DNA from: Cellulomonas sp. NTE-D12
Lineage (GTDB): Bacteria; Actinomycetota; Actinomycetes; Actinomycetales; Cellulomonadaceae
Length of the DNA: 64,000 nucleotides
Direction: 5' to 3'
NCBI RefSeq assembly: GCF_027923705.1
Contig: NZ_AP026442.1
Coordinates: 1,922,001-1,986,000 of the forward strand
A model generated the notes under the pieces. It had not been told where the DNA came from. It was given only the letters and a program-made list of their open reading frames with translations, and did not search any database. Position 1 is the first letter of the stretch; each line of letters starts with the position of its first letter. Below, piece by piece: positions 1 through 8,068 of this stretch. The position numbers were made by a program, and so were the translations under genes.

Positions 1-1
1 C

Positions 2-814
2 CTCGTCATGGTGCCGTTGACGCTCGGGGCGAGCCTCCTGTCGGGTGCCATCGCCCGTTACCACCAGCCGCTCTACGACGCGGGCGGAGTGCTGTTCTTC
101 GTCCTGGCGTGGCTCGCTCTGTCCGGGCGCATGTGGTCGCTGCCGTCGGCGTTGAGGGCGCCGGACACCACCCGGGGGGACAGCGCCTCCTTCTTCGCCC
201 TCGGGGTGTTCTCCGGTATCGCCTCGTCCTGCTGCGCCCCGGTGCTGGCCGGGGTGATGACCCTGTCGGTGCTGTCCGGGTCGGTTGCCGGTGGACTGGC
301 CCTCGGCCTGGCGTACGTCTTCGGCATGGTGTTCCCGTTGTTCGTGATGGCGCTGGTCTGGGACCGCGCCAAGGTGGGGGAGCGGCGCTGGCTGCGCCCA
401 CGCACCGTCCGCCTCGCCCTTGCCGGCCATCGCGTGGTCACCACGACTCTGAACATCGGCGTCGCCGCGGCCTTCGCCGTGATGGGTGGGTTCGTCATCG
501 CCCTGGCCAACAGCCGGGAGATGACCGGCGGGTCCGCGGTGCAGAACGCCGCCGCACGTGGGCTGACCAGTGCCTTCCTCACCGTCGAGCGTTGGGTGGC
601 GCCGCTGCCTGAGGTGCTGCTGGGGCTGGGGCTGCTGGCCGTCGCTTCTGCCTTCGTCTGGTTCACGCTGGCCGACCACCGGCGCCGGCCCGGGCCGCCC
701 GCCTCGCAGCCTGCCGACGAGAGCCGCAGCACCGACGCCGTACCGCAGGACGCGCTCCCGTGCTGCCACGAACCCGCCAGCACCGCTTCGCACCAGAACG
801 GAACCAGCCGATGA
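2..814 (+). CDS. CcdA/DsbD-like cytochrome c biogenesis membrane protein (5' partial)
   Basis: Polytopic membrane protein whose reading frame is open to the left edge, so the N-terminus lies outside the window. An internal ATG at 8 is the first visible start, but the protein already begins inside a membrane segment. About five hydrophobic segments are visible. The SSCCAPVLAG stretch carries the paired cysteines expected of the DsbD/CcdA family, which passes electrons across the membrane to extracytoplasmic thioredoxin-like proteins. The tail is hydrophilic and ends with two more cysteines (LPCCHE). The stop overlaps the start of the next gene by ATGA, and that gene encodes a thioredoxin-fold protein, which supports a redox pair. 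The substrate is unknown; metal or thiol transport relatives of CcdA cannot be excluded. Confidence 0.7.
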   Translation, partial: LVMVPLTLGASLLSGAIARYHQPLYDAGGVLFFVLAWLALSGRMWSLPSALRAPDTTRGDSASFFALGVFSGIASSCCAPVLAGVMTLSVLSGSVAGGLALGLAYVFGMVFPLFVMALVWDRAKVGERRWLRPRTVRLALAGHRVVTTTLNIGVAAAFAVMGGFVIALANSREMTGGSAVQNAAARGLTSAFLTVERWVAPLPEVLLGLGLLAVASAFVWFTLADHRRRPGPPASQPADESRSTDAVPQDALPCCHEPASTASHQNGTSR

Positions 815-1437
815 CCTCCGGATCCGCCGTCAAGCGCGACCAGCACCGCGAGCAGGCGGTCGCCGCCGTGCGCCAGGCCCGCGAGGACGCGGCCCGTCGC
901 GGCCGCCTGCTCCGCATCGCCGCCACGGTCCTGGGCGTGCTCGTGGCCGCCGGGCTGATCACCGCCGGCCTGCTGTCCGCCCGTCCCACCCAGCAGGTCG
1001 TCACCCGGGCCGCTCCCGACTTCACGCTCCCGGGCTCCGACGGATCGTCCGTCACGCTGTCGGCCCTGCGCGGCAAGCCGGTGCTCCTCTACTTCTCCGA
1101 GGGCGCCGGCTGCGACGCGTGCCTGGTGCAGATGCAGACGATCGAGCAGGACCCCGCCTTCGCCACCAAGGGCGTCACCGTCGTGCCGATCGTGATGAAC
1201 ACGGCCGCCCAGATCAACGCCGACCGGCAGCGCCTCGGGGTGAGGTCCGCCTTCTACCTGGACGACGGCACCGTCTCGAAGGAGTACGACGTGCTCGGCA
1301 AGGGCATGCACGCAGGCCTGCCCGGGCACGGGTTCGTCCTGGTCAACCCCGCCGGTCAGCAGGTCTGGGCCGCCGAGTACCCGTCCATGTGGCTCGCTCC
1401 GGACCAGCTGCTGAAGGAGGTCGGCTCGCGCCTGTAG
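811..1437 (+). CDS. membrane-anchored thioredoxin-fold (AhpC/TSA, TlpA-like) protein
   Basis: 208 residues. One N-terminal transmembrane anchor (about residues 34-56) is followed by an extracytoplasmic redoxin domain. The start of the domain reads APDFTLPGSDG, typical of AhpC/TSA and TlpA proteins, and a CDAC motif at about residues 101-104 supplies the CxxC redox pair. ATG at 811 was chosen because it overlaps the upstream CcdA-like stop (ATGA) and removes an improbable 17-residue extension. The arrangement suggests that the membrane protein upstream reduces this domain, which then acts as an extracytoplasmic thiol-disulfide reductase. The target is not identifiable from sequence. Confidence 0.8.
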   Translation: MTSGSAVKRDQHREQAVAAVRQAREDAARRGRLLRIAATVLGVLVAAGLITAGLLSARPTQQVVTRAAPDFTLPGSDGSSVTLSALRGKPVLLYFSEGAGCDACLVQMQTIEQDPAFATKGVTVVPIVMNTAAQINADRQRLGVRSAFYLDDGTVSKEYDVLGKGMHAGLPGHGFVLVNPAGQQVWAAEYPSMWLAPDQLLKEVGSRL

Positions 1438-1583
1438 CGCCCGGAGCCGCCAGCCCGCGTGACCCCGGACCTTCGGCCCTGGCGCCGACCCGTTCGAAGC
1501 GGTCGATTCGTACCGACGTCGCCTGGGCGTCTCCGGGCGCTCCGTCAGGGAGGCCGCGTCCGCGGCGCGGTGTGAGGGTTGCC

Positions 1584-2471
1584 ATGCGTGGCCGCCTCGC
1601 GACCGATAGGCAGGACCGCCGTCGTCGGCGGCCCAGCAGGCAGCGAGTGGTGGCCGGCACGACTGCCGCGCTGGCGGTTCTCACCGTGGGCCTGGCCGGC
1701 TGCAGCGGGCCGCGGACGCCGCACCTCGACCTGGGCTCGTGCGGGGCGGACGGGCCCGACCACCCGGAGAGGTGCGCAGTTCTGCAGGTGCCCGTCGACT
1801 GGGCAGATCCGCACGGCCCCCGGATGGGGCTTCAGGTGCTCGTGGTACCGGCGCGCTCCGACGAGCCCGCTCCGGATGCGCTCTTCTACCTCGCCGGCTT
1901 CGGCAGCTCGGCCATCGGGGACGCGGAGTGGGCCTACCGGACGTTCGCGCCCCTGGAGGATCGGCACGACCTCGTGTTCGTCGAGCAGCGGGGCACCGGT
2001 GCGACGGCGGAGACGTGCACGCTGCCCCCTGAGGGCGGGGACGACGTGGCGGCGCTCGGCCCCGCGGTCACGCAGTGCCTCGCATCGCTCCAGCGGGACC
2101 CGCGTCATGACACGACGGCGGTGGCGGTGCGTGACCTCGATGCGGCTCGCGAGGCACTCGGCTACGAGACCGTCGACCTCTACGGCATCTCTTATGGCGT
2201 CACGATGGGGCTCGCCTACCTGCAGGCCCACCCTGAGCGGGTGCGGACGGCAGTCCTGGACTCCGGTTCCCTGCTCGACGTGCGCCTGTGGCAGCGGGTG
2301 CCCACGAGCGCGCAACAGGCCTTCGACGCGCTGGTGCGTGACTGCGCCGCGTCGCCCGCCTGCGCGGAACCAGGCACGTGGCACGGACATCTCAACGAGC
2401 CCGGCACCGCCGGGGCCGTGCAGACCATCCGTCGGGTACTGACCTGGACGCGCCAGCAGACGCGCAGCTGA
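1584..2471 (+). CDS. lipoprotein alpha/beta hydrolase, tripeptidyl-aminopeptidase-like, apparently 3'-truncated
   Basis: 295 residues from ATG 1584; GTG 1572 in frame is an alternative. A signal peptide ends in a lipobox (LAGC, Cys40), so the product should be a lipoprotein. The body matches the secreted tripeptidyl aminopeptidase / SlpD-E type alpha/beta hydrolases: an oxyanion-side YLAGFG-like segment, VEQRGTG, and the nucleophile elbow GISYG with Ser at about 203. Family members are usually about 450-520 residues and carry the catalytic Asp and His in a C-terminal TAP domain. Here homology-like sequence stops soon after the CAASPACAEP segment, and the last 30 or so residues read antisense to an IS30 transposase relic. 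It is therefore probably an inactive truncated gene. No clear Shine-Dalgarno sequence was seen. Confidence 0.6.
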   Translation: MRGRLATDRQDRRRRRPSRQRVVAGTTAALAVLTVGLAGCSGPRTPHLDLGSCGADGPDHPERCAVLQVPVDWADPHGPRMGLQVLVVPARSDEPAPDALFYLAGFGSSAIGDAEWAYRTFAPLEDRHDLVFVEQRGTGATAETCTLPPEGGDDVAALGPAVTQCLASLQRDPRHDTTAVAVRDLDAAREALGYETVDLYGISYGVTMGLAYLQAHPERVRTAVLDSGSLLDVRLWQRVPTSAQQAFDALVRDCAASPACAEPGTWHGHLNEPGTAGAVQTIRRVLTWTRQQTRS

Positions 2472-2482
2472 GCTCGCGGTCG

Positions 2483-2554
2483 GGCCGTCTCGGTGCCCTG
2501 GTCCCAAGTGATCGATCGCAGCATCCACGCGGGCAGGTCGTCAGGCAGCTCCAT
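2483..2554 (-). mobile_element. relic of an IS30-family transposase gene
   Basis: On the minus strand, the frame starting at the ATG complement at 2552-2554 reads a short segment containing RSITWDQGTE. This matches the highly conserved IS30-family motif around the second catalytic aspartate (S-L-T-W-D-Q-G-x-E). Just upstream on that strand the frame hits a stop, and downstream the similarity fades within about 15 codons. No terminal inverted repeats or target duplications were identified. The fragment is too short to be active. It lies directly at the disrupted 3' end of the lipoprotein hydrolase gene and probably marks an old insertion. Confidence 0.5.
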
Positions 2555-2737
2555 GTGCTCGGTGGCGCGGCGAGAGGCGCTTCACGGGCGCCCCCGGACG
2601 GCGAGCGCCAGATCGGCGGTCCGACCGGGTCGGGGCCGCTGGCCACCGCGACCGGCCGCCGCGCCACCCTGCGTCGGGCGGTCCGGGGACCGGGCGTACC
2701 CTCGTCGCGACACCGGGAGGCCGTCATCAGGGTCGCC

Positions 2738-3760
2738 GTGCTCGCCTCGATCGCCCATCGGACCCCGCCGCGCTCGTACGGGCCCTGGGAGCAGGTCGCC
2801 TCGACGATCGCCGAAGGTCTTGTCGCCCGCGGGCACGACGTCACGCTGTTCGCGACGGCCGACTCCGCGACCTCGGGCCGGTTGCACGCCGAGGCGCCGG
2901 CGGGGTACGAGGAGGACGCCTCCGTCGACGCCAAGGTCTACGAGGCCCTCCACATCGCCGCCGTGTTCGAGCGGGCGCGCGAGTTCGACGTCATCAGCAA
3001 CCAGTTCGACTTCCTGCCGCTCGTCTTCAGCCGGCTGACGCCGACCCCCGTCGTCACGACGATCCACGGGTTCTCCTCCGACCGGATCCTGCCCGTCTAC
3101 CGCGCGTACGACGACGTCGTGGAGTACGTCGCCATCAGCGAGGCCGACCGCCACCCGGACCTGACCTACGCCGCGACCATCCACCACGGCATCGACACCG
3201 CGTCCTTCCACCTCGGGGCAGGGGACGGTGGATACCTGCTGTTCCTCGGTCGGATCCATCCGGACAAGGGCACAGCGGCCGCGATCGACGTCGCGCGCCG
3301 CGCGGGCATGCCGCTGGTGATCGCCGGTGTGGTCCAGGACGCCGAGTACCACCGGCGCGAGGTGGAGCCGCACGTCGACGGCACGAACGTGCGCTTCGTC
3401 GGGTCGGTCGGCCCTGCCGAGCGCGACCGGCTGCTCGGTGGGGCACGCGCACTGCTGCACCTGATCGAGTTCGACGAGCCCTTCGGGCTCTCGGTGGTCG
3501 AGGCGATGGCGGCCGGGACGCCCGTGATCGCCTACCCGCGAGGGTCCATGCCGGAGATCGTGCGGCACGGTGTCTCGGGGTTCCTCGTGCCTGACGTCGC
3601 CGGCGCCGTCGCGGCCGTCGCCCAGCTCGGGACCCTCGAGCGGGCCGTGTGCCGGACCGACGCCGTCACCCGGTTCTCCTCCGAGCGGATGGTCGACGAC
3701 TACGAGCGTCTGTTCCGGCGCGTGGTCGCCGAGCACCGCTCGGCGAGCGACCGACGCTGA
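2738..3760 (+). CDS. GT4-family glycosyltransferase
   Basis: 340 residues from GTG 2738. This is a GT-B fold, family 4 type glycosyltransferase: an N-terminal Rossmann half with a RTPPRSYGPWEQ loop followed by GLVARGHDV, then a C-terminal half with FLGRIHPDKG (donor-site Lys) and the EFDEPFGLSVVEAMAAGTPV signature with the conserved acidic residues. Homology suggests that the first beta strand begins 4 codons earlier, at an ATC codon at 2726 that sits 5 nt after a good GGGAGG ribosome-binding site (2715-2720). The canonical GTG is used here as the conservative start. A TACCCT -10-like element at 2697-2702 would fit transcription starting just before that site. Donor and acceptor sugars are unknown. 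A second GT4 lies in the GH130 operon on the opposite strand. Confidence 0.85.
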   Translation: MLASIAHRTPPRSYGPWEQVASTIAEGLVARGHDVTLFATADSATSGRLHAEAPAGYEEDASVDAKVYEALHIAAVFERAREFDVISNQFDFLPLVFSRLTPTPVVTTIHGFSSDRILPVYRAYDDVVEYVAISEADRHPDLTYAATIHHGIDTASFHLGAGDGGYLLFLGRIHPDKGTAAAIDVARRAGMPLVIAGVVQDAEYHRREVEPHVDGTNVRFVGSVGPAERDRLLGGARALLHLIEFDEPFGLSVVEAMAAGTPVIAYPRGSMPEIVRHGVSGFLVPDVAGAVAAVAQLGTLERAVCRTDAVTRFSSERMVDDYERLFRRVVAEHRSASDRR

Positions 3761-3891
3761 GCGCGAGGCCGTCGAGCAGCACGTGCCGGCCCGGCGGGTC
3801 CGATCCGCTCGGTAGCCTGGGCGCGTACGGAGGAACGGCACGTCCGGACCGCACCTGGTCGAAGAGGCGCGGCGACGCGGGAAGGCAACCG

Positions 3892-4569
3892 GTGGAGACC
3901 GCTCAGCGGAGCAGGGACGGCAGCGTTCACGTCACCGACGAGCGGTTCAACACCGTCTCGCACCTGTTCGCCGCCTGCTTCGCCGTCGCGGGTGCCGCGC
4001 TGCTCATCGTGCAGGCGGCCGAGCAGCGCGATGCCTGGAAGGTCGTCGGGTTCAGCCTGTACGGCCTGTCGGTGGTGACGCTCTTCGTCTCGAGCACGCT
4101 GCACCACGGCATCGACGGCGGACCACGGGTGAACGAGGTGCTGCGCACCCTGGACTACGACTCGGTGTTCCTGCTGATCGCCGGCTCGACCACACCGATG
4201 GTGCTGGTCCTGTTCCGCACCACCTACGGCTGGACGGTCCTGGCCGTGGTCTGGGTGATCGCCGCGGCGGGCATCGTGCTGCGCTCGATCCTGCGCCAGC
4301 TGCCGAAGTACGTCACCAACACCCTGTACATCGCTCTCGGCTGGATGCCGGTCCTGCTGGTGGGCTCGGGTGCGTCGGTGCCCGGGGGTGCGCTGGTGCT
4401 GATGGCCGCGGGCGGCCTGCTGTACAGCGCAGGCTTCGTGGTGTTCGTCGTCGAGCGCCCCAACCCGTGGCCGGGCGTGTTCGGCTTCCACGAGATCTGG
4501 CACGCGATGGTCGTCGTCGCCGCGGTCCTGCACTACCTGCTCATGTACTTCTACGTCCTGCCCGCCTAG
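3892..4569 (+). CDS. hemolysin III / PAQR family membrane protein
   Basis: 225 residues. Seven predicted transmembrane helices cover most of the protein. Family landmarks are the first-helix region FNTVSHLFAA, STLHH after the second helix, LDYDSVFLLIAGSTTP, and a C-terminal FHEIWHAMVV...LHY. The His and Asp residues are those that bind zinc in PAQR-type hydrolase-like proteins. GTG 3892 was chosen because a GGGAAGG sequence precedes it by about 6 nt and the first conserved helix starts 18 residues later. Bacterial members are widespread and their physiological role is not firmly known; the hemolysin name is historical. A short inverted repeat (4573-4586) directly after the stop may be a weak terminator. 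Confidence 0.88.
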   Translation: METAQRSRDGSVHVTDERFNTVSHLFAACFAVAGAALLIVQAAEQRDAWKVVGFSLYGLSVVTLFVSSTLHHGIDGGPRVNEVLRTLDYDSVFLLIAGSTTPMVLVLFRTTYGWTVLAVVWVIAAAGIVLRSILRQLPKYVTNTLYIALGWMPVLLVGSGASVPGGALVLMAAGGLLYSAGFVVFVVERPNPWPGVFGFHEIWHAMVVVAAVLHYLLMYFYVLPA

Positions 4570-4572
4570 GGA

Positions 4573-4586
4573 CGCCCCGAGGGGCG
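4573..4586 (+). terminator. short GC hairpin after the hemolysin III gene
   Basis: CGCCC/GGGCG arms with a 4-base loop lie 4 nt after the stop codon. No T-run follows, so this is a weak terminator candidate. Confidence 0.25.
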
Positions 4587-4635
4587 GTGCGGTCAGCAGG
4601 CTGCCCTCGCGTCGCGGCTGACGCGGCGCCGCTCG

Positions 4636-5073
4636 TCAGCCGAACTGGATCTGCGCCGCCTCGCGCGCGACGGCGTCCGCGCGCTCCCGTTCCTCGAGCT
4701 GGCGCTGGCTGGCTGCGTCCTCACGAGCGGACTGCTCGGCGTCCAGCTGGACGTCGAGCTCACGCAACGCCGCCGACAGCGCCGCTGCCAGCCCGTCGCG
4801 CAGCTCCGCCAGCGAGGTGTTCAGCACCAGGAGGCGCCGGTCGGAGACGACCAGCTCGATCTGCGCGCCCAGGCTCTCGCTGAGTCGGTGGGCCAGCGCC
4901 GGGTCCTCGATGCGGGCACGTTCCGCGGGGGTGACCTGCCGCGAGAAGACGACCGGCACGGTGTAGCGCTCGGGCGCCGCGGGGGTGCCCAGCTCGAGGG
5001 GCAGCGCGGAGAGCAGCACAGACGTGAGCCGGAGCGGCTCCGGCGCCGAGGAGCTGGTGTCGGCCGCGTTCAC
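4636..5073 (-). CDS. small cytoplasmic protein of unknown function, coupled to LapA-like gene
   Basis: 145 residues from GTG 5073. No family recognised with certainty. The N-terminal half (about 20-90) looks like a compact alpha/beta domain with RYTVPVVFSRQVTPAER and a strand-rich ELVVSDRRLLVLNTS segment. The C-terminal third is strongly charged and probably helical or coiled-coil (LDAEQSAREDAASQRQLEER). The start codon overlaps the stop of the upstream LapA-like gene as GTGA (5070-5073), so the two are translationally coupled and likely work together. No signal peptide or membrane segment is visible. Confidence 0.6.
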   Translation of the reverse strand: MNAADTSSSAPEPLRLTSVLLSALPLELGTPAAPERYTVPVVFSRQVTPAERARIEDPALAHRLSESLGAQIELVVSDRRLLVLNTSLAELRDGLAAALSAALRELDVQLDAEQSAREDAASQRQLEERERADAVAREAAQIQFG

Positions 5074-5441
5074 CGTCGACCGGCTTCGCGGATCCGACCC
5101 TCGACGCCGAGGCGGTGCCGCAGCTGTCCGATGCGGATGCTGCCGACGACGAGCGCCACGATCCCGACGCCGATGCCGGCGATCAGGAGCGTCAGGGCCA
5201 ACGGGGCCGTCCCTCGCATGCCGAGGAAGACGACCTCGACCGGTGCGGTGTTCTGCAGCATGAACACGATCAGCGCCACGAGGACGAGCGCGCCGACGAC
5301 GAGGCCGACCCACGCGGCTCCCATCCGACTGCGCCGACGGGCGGCGGGCGCACCGGCCGGGGCGGGGCTGGGACGGGACGTGGAGCGCGGATCGTCCGGG
5401 AGGGAGGCCGAGGGGCCCGGGGCTGCGTTCTGGGTGGGCAT
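5070..5441 (-). CDS. LapA/DUF1049 family membrane protein
   Basis: 123 residues from ATG 5441, preceded on the minus strand by a GAGGG ribosome-binding site. The first 40 residues are a Pro/Ser/Arg-rich cytoplasmic tail. Two transmembrane helices follow (about 43-62 and 78-102), separated by FMLQNTAPVEVVFLG. This N-T-x-x-V-x-V-x-F pattern is diagnostic of the LapA (lipopolysaccharide assembly protein A domain, DUF1049) family. In Gram-positives the function is unknown, since there is no LPS. A TAGGAT -10 hexamer on the minus strand near 5509-5514 may be its promoter. It is translationally coupled to the downstream small protein. Confidence 0.8.
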   Translation of the reverse strand: MPTQNAAPGPSASLPDDPRSTSRPSPAPAGAPAARRRSRMGAAWVGLVVGALVLVALIVFMLQNTAPVEVVFLGMRGTAPLALTLLIAGIGVGIVALVVGSIRIGQLRHRLGVEGRIREAGRR

Positions 5442-5469
5442 GGTGCCCTCTTCCGCGGTGCCGGATGGC

Positions 5470-5490
5470 GGACCCTCACGACGGGGGTCC
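5470..5490 (-). terminator. possible hairpin between the GH130 operon and the LapA-like gene
   Basis: GGACCC/GGGTCC arms with a 9-base loop. It follows the GH130 stop on the minus strand, but no T-run is present. It may equally be leader structure of the LapA-like gene. Confidence 0.25.
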
Positions 5491-5513
5491 GGGGTCCCGG
5501 GACTGGTTCGATC

Positions 5514-7052
5514 CTAGGTCCGTCGGGACGCCTTCTCCACGGCAGCGGGGCCCGTCCGCGCACGCCCTGGACCTGCGAGCTCACCGAGCAGCGCGTCCAG
5601 GTCGACGGTCGCGATCCGCGTCCGGGTGTCGCTGCACCCGTACGGCAGCACCAGCCAGCGCGCGTGGAGCATCGCGCCGCAGGAGTACACGACGTTCGGC
5701 ACGTAGCCCGAGCGCTCTGCCTCGTACGCGGTGAGGAGCGGACGGTCCAGCACCCCGCGCACCACCGTCGGGTCGTCGAGGTCCAGCAGCAGGGCCCCGA
5801 TGCTGTAGCGCCGCATGGGCCCGACGCCGTGCGTGAGCACCAGCCACCCCGCCTCGGTCTCGATCGGCGACCCGCAGTTGCCCAGCTGGACGACCTCCCA
5901 CGGACGGCGCGGCACCTGGACCTGGACCGGTGCCTCCCAGTGCAGCAGGTCGGACGAGCGGCACACGGCGTTGCTCTCCCGGTCCGAGCGGGAGAGCGCG
6001 ACGTAGCTGCCGTCGATCCGTCGGGGGAACACCGCCAGGCCCTTGTCCTGGGCGCCCGGGCCGCTCGTCGGTGAGATCGAGAAGGTGGTGAGGTCCTCGG
6101 TCCGCAGCAGCCGCACGCGCACGTGGCGGCCGTCGTAACCCGTGTAGGTCCCCACGTACTGCGGGCCGGATCCGTCACCCGCGTCGAGCTGCACCAGGCG
6201 GACGTCCTCCATGCCGCGGCTCTCGGCGGCCGCCCGGGGCGTGAGCACCCGCTCCTGCAGCGCCGAGTCGAGGGGGAACCGCACGGTGTAGCTCGATGCG
6301 GCGATGGCCTCGAAACGCTCAACGGTGCGGGAGGTGGTCGCGCGGGTCAGCCGTTCGGCACGCAGTCGGCCGAGCGCACCGTCGAGCTCGGCGCGGGTGA
6401 ACCGCTGCGGCAGGGCGTCGAGCACGAAGTCGGAGTCGGCACGGTCACCGCCCAGCTCGTCGAGGGCGTGCTCGAACGCCGTTCTGGCGTACCCGGTGGC
6501 CAGCTCGGTGGGCAGCACCGCGACCGCTGGAGGGACGTCGGCCCGGACCGTGCCGTCGACGTCCACCACACCGGTGCGCAGCTCGATGCTCGACCGGTGC
6601 CCTTCACCGACGGCCCGCACGCTCATGACGAAGCGGAGCGCACCGGGCGGCAGCCCCGTCTGGTCGGGGTGCGGCACCATCGAGGGGTTCATCAGGGCGG
6701 CGCCCTCGATCGAGACCTCCTGCGTGAAGGTGGCGCCGAGGAGTCGTCGACGGGGCGCTGAGAGCAGCCCGCCGCGGGGCACGCGGTGGCGGACGAGCTC
6801 GAAGTGCCGTTCCCACGTGACGTGCAGGTCGCGGTGGCGGCTCGAGAACAGCGTCTCCAGCTCCGCCAGCTGCGTGTCCACCTGCTCGTCGGTCAGGGCG
6901 AGGACCCGCTCGACGACGCCTCCGGAACGCGATCCGCCGGACGCCGCCAGCTCCTGACCCGGCAGGAACAGCGCGGCGACCACCCGCCGGGGGTCCGGGC
7001 TCAGCACCACGTCCGTGCGGTGCACCCAGGGCGGGTCCTCGGACGCGCTCAC
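5514..7052 (-). CDS. glycoside hydrolase/phosphorylase family 130 protein
   Basis: 512 residues. The C-terminal two-thirds has the five-bladed beta-propeller signatures of GH130 (beta-mannoside phosphorylases and related hydrolases): MNPSMV, ESRGMEDVRLV with the conserved catalytic-site Asp, DKGLAVFPRRIDG, GNCGSPIETEAGWLVLTHGVG and YVPNVVYSCGAML. About 180 N-terminal residues precede the propeller and include a Pro/Arg-rich segment and helices, which is longer than the well-studied short members. Its start (GTG) overlaps the stop of the alpha/alpha-barrel-like gene as GTGA. The context with GT4 enzymes points to mannan- or mannoside-like glycan turnover, but phosphorolysis versus hydrolysis cannot be told from sequence alone. 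Confidence 0.85.
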   Translation of the reverse strand: MSASEDPPWVHRTDVVLSPDPRRVVAALFLPGQELAASGGSRSGGVVERVLALTDEQVDTQLAELETLFSSRHRDLHVTWERHFELVRHRVPRGGLLSAPRRRLLGATFTQEVSIEGAALMNPSMVPHPDQTGLPPGALRFVMSVRAVGEGHRSSIELRTGVVDVDGTVRADVPPAVAVLPTELATGYARTAFEHALDELGGDRADSDFVLDALPQRFTRAELDGALGRLRAERLTRATTSRTVERFEAIAASSYTVRFPLDSALQERVLTPRAAAESRGMEDVRLVQLDAGDGSGPQYVGTYTGYDGRHVRVRLLRTEDLTTFSISPTSGPGAQDKGLAVFPRRIDGSYVALSRSDRESNAVCRSSDLLHWEAPVQVQVPRRPWEVVQLGNCGSPIETEAGWLVLTHGVGPMRRYSIGALLLDLDDPTVVRGVLDRPLLTAYEAERSGYVPNVVYSCGAMLHARWLVLPYGCSDTRTRIATVDLDALLGELAGPGRARTGPAAVEKASRRT

Positions 7053-8068
7053 CGCACCGCGGCGGACCGCGACGCCTCCGCCACCTGGACGGTCGCGAGC
7101 CAGGCCAGCGTCGACTCGGCACCCTGGTTGAGGTTCACCGAGCCGCGCTCGAGACCGTCGTACCCGGCGCCCGTCGCCGAGTCCCGCATCGGCACGCAGC
7201 TGTCGTTGTCACCCTCGAACCACGCGACGCAGCGCGCGAGCACCCGCGCCCATCGCGCATCTCCCGTCAGGTCCCACGCTGCGGCGCTCGCCTCGGCCAG
7301 GGCCGACACCTCGATCGGCTGCTGGTCGAACTCCGGCCGGCGCACGTCGCCCGCCGACCGGCCGCGAACCGCCACCGGTGACAGGTGCGTCCCCACGGTC
7401 TGCTGCTCGACCAGCCAGCGCAGCAGCGTCAGCCCGTCCTGCTGCAGCTCGCGGTCGCTGAGGGCGGCACCGATGGCGAGCATCGCCTCGGGCACCACGG
7501 CACTGGCATAGGTGAGGCGACCGTAGGGCCACGGCCAGGACGGGTCGGTGCGGATCGGGAGCAGGGCCCGCCTCGCGTCGAGGAGCAGGGCGTACGCGGC
7601 GAGGTCCTCGGGCGCGACCGTCAGGAGGTGAGCAGCACCGAGAGCGGCGTACGCGACGGCCCGGGGGTGGACGGACCGTGCCCGGAGCGCCATCTCGGCG
7701 CCTCGTCGAGCCTCCTGCGCGAGCGCCTCGTCCGTCGGCTGGGCGGCCGCGACGCCGAACGCCCACAGCGCGCGGCCCCAGTGGTCGCCGGTCGAGGGCG
7801 CGTCGAGCCAGGTGCCGGCGTCGTCCCGTCGGTTGTGCATGCCCCCGTCGTCCCGTTGTGCTGCACGGAGGAAGGTGAGGGCCGTCCACGCGAGGGAGCT
7901 CACCTCGCGGGCCGGGCAGGGTTCACGCGCCGTCACGACGAGCGCGCGTGCGACGTCGTCGACGCACATCCCGTGCTCCGTGCGTGGCACGGTCCCGCGG
8001 GCGTGCTCGTACACGCCGAGGGGCGTGCTCAGGCGCAGCAGGTGGTCGAACGGTGCGGTCGTCATCAC
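7049..8068 (-). CDS. alpha/alpha-barrel-like protein of GH130-GT4 cluster, function unknown
   Basis: 339 residues. Helix-rich, with regular aromatic and histidine motifs typical of (alpha/alpha)6 toroid glycosidase-like proteins: VYEHARG...GMCVDDVARAL near the N-terminus, DAGTWLDAPSTGDHWGRALWAFGVAAA, WPWPYGRLTYASAVVPEAML, and a final LNQGAESTLAWL. The aspartates in CVDD and the NQGAEST motif may form an active site. No exact enzymatic activity is recognised. The start (GTG 8068; ATG 8065 is an alternative) overlaps the upstream GT4 stop and its stop overlaps the GH130 start, so the three genes form one translationally coupled unit. Confidence 0.7.
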   Translation of the reverse strand: MMTTAPFDHLLRLSTPLGVYEHARGTVPRTEHGMCVDDVARALVVTAREPCPAREVSSLAWTALTFLRAAQRDDGGMHNRRDDAGTWLDAPSTGDHWGRALWAFGVAAAQPTDEALAQEARRGAEMALRARSVHPRAVAYAALGAAHLLTVAPEDLAAYALLLDARRALLPIRTDPSWPWPYGRLTYASAVVPEAMLAIGAALSDRELQQDGLTLLRWLVEQQTVGTHLSPVAVRGRSAGDVRRPEFDQQPIEVSALAEASAAAWDLTGDARWARVLARCVAWFEGDNDSCVPMRDSATGAGYDGLERGSVNLNQGAESTLAWLATVQVAEASRSAAVR

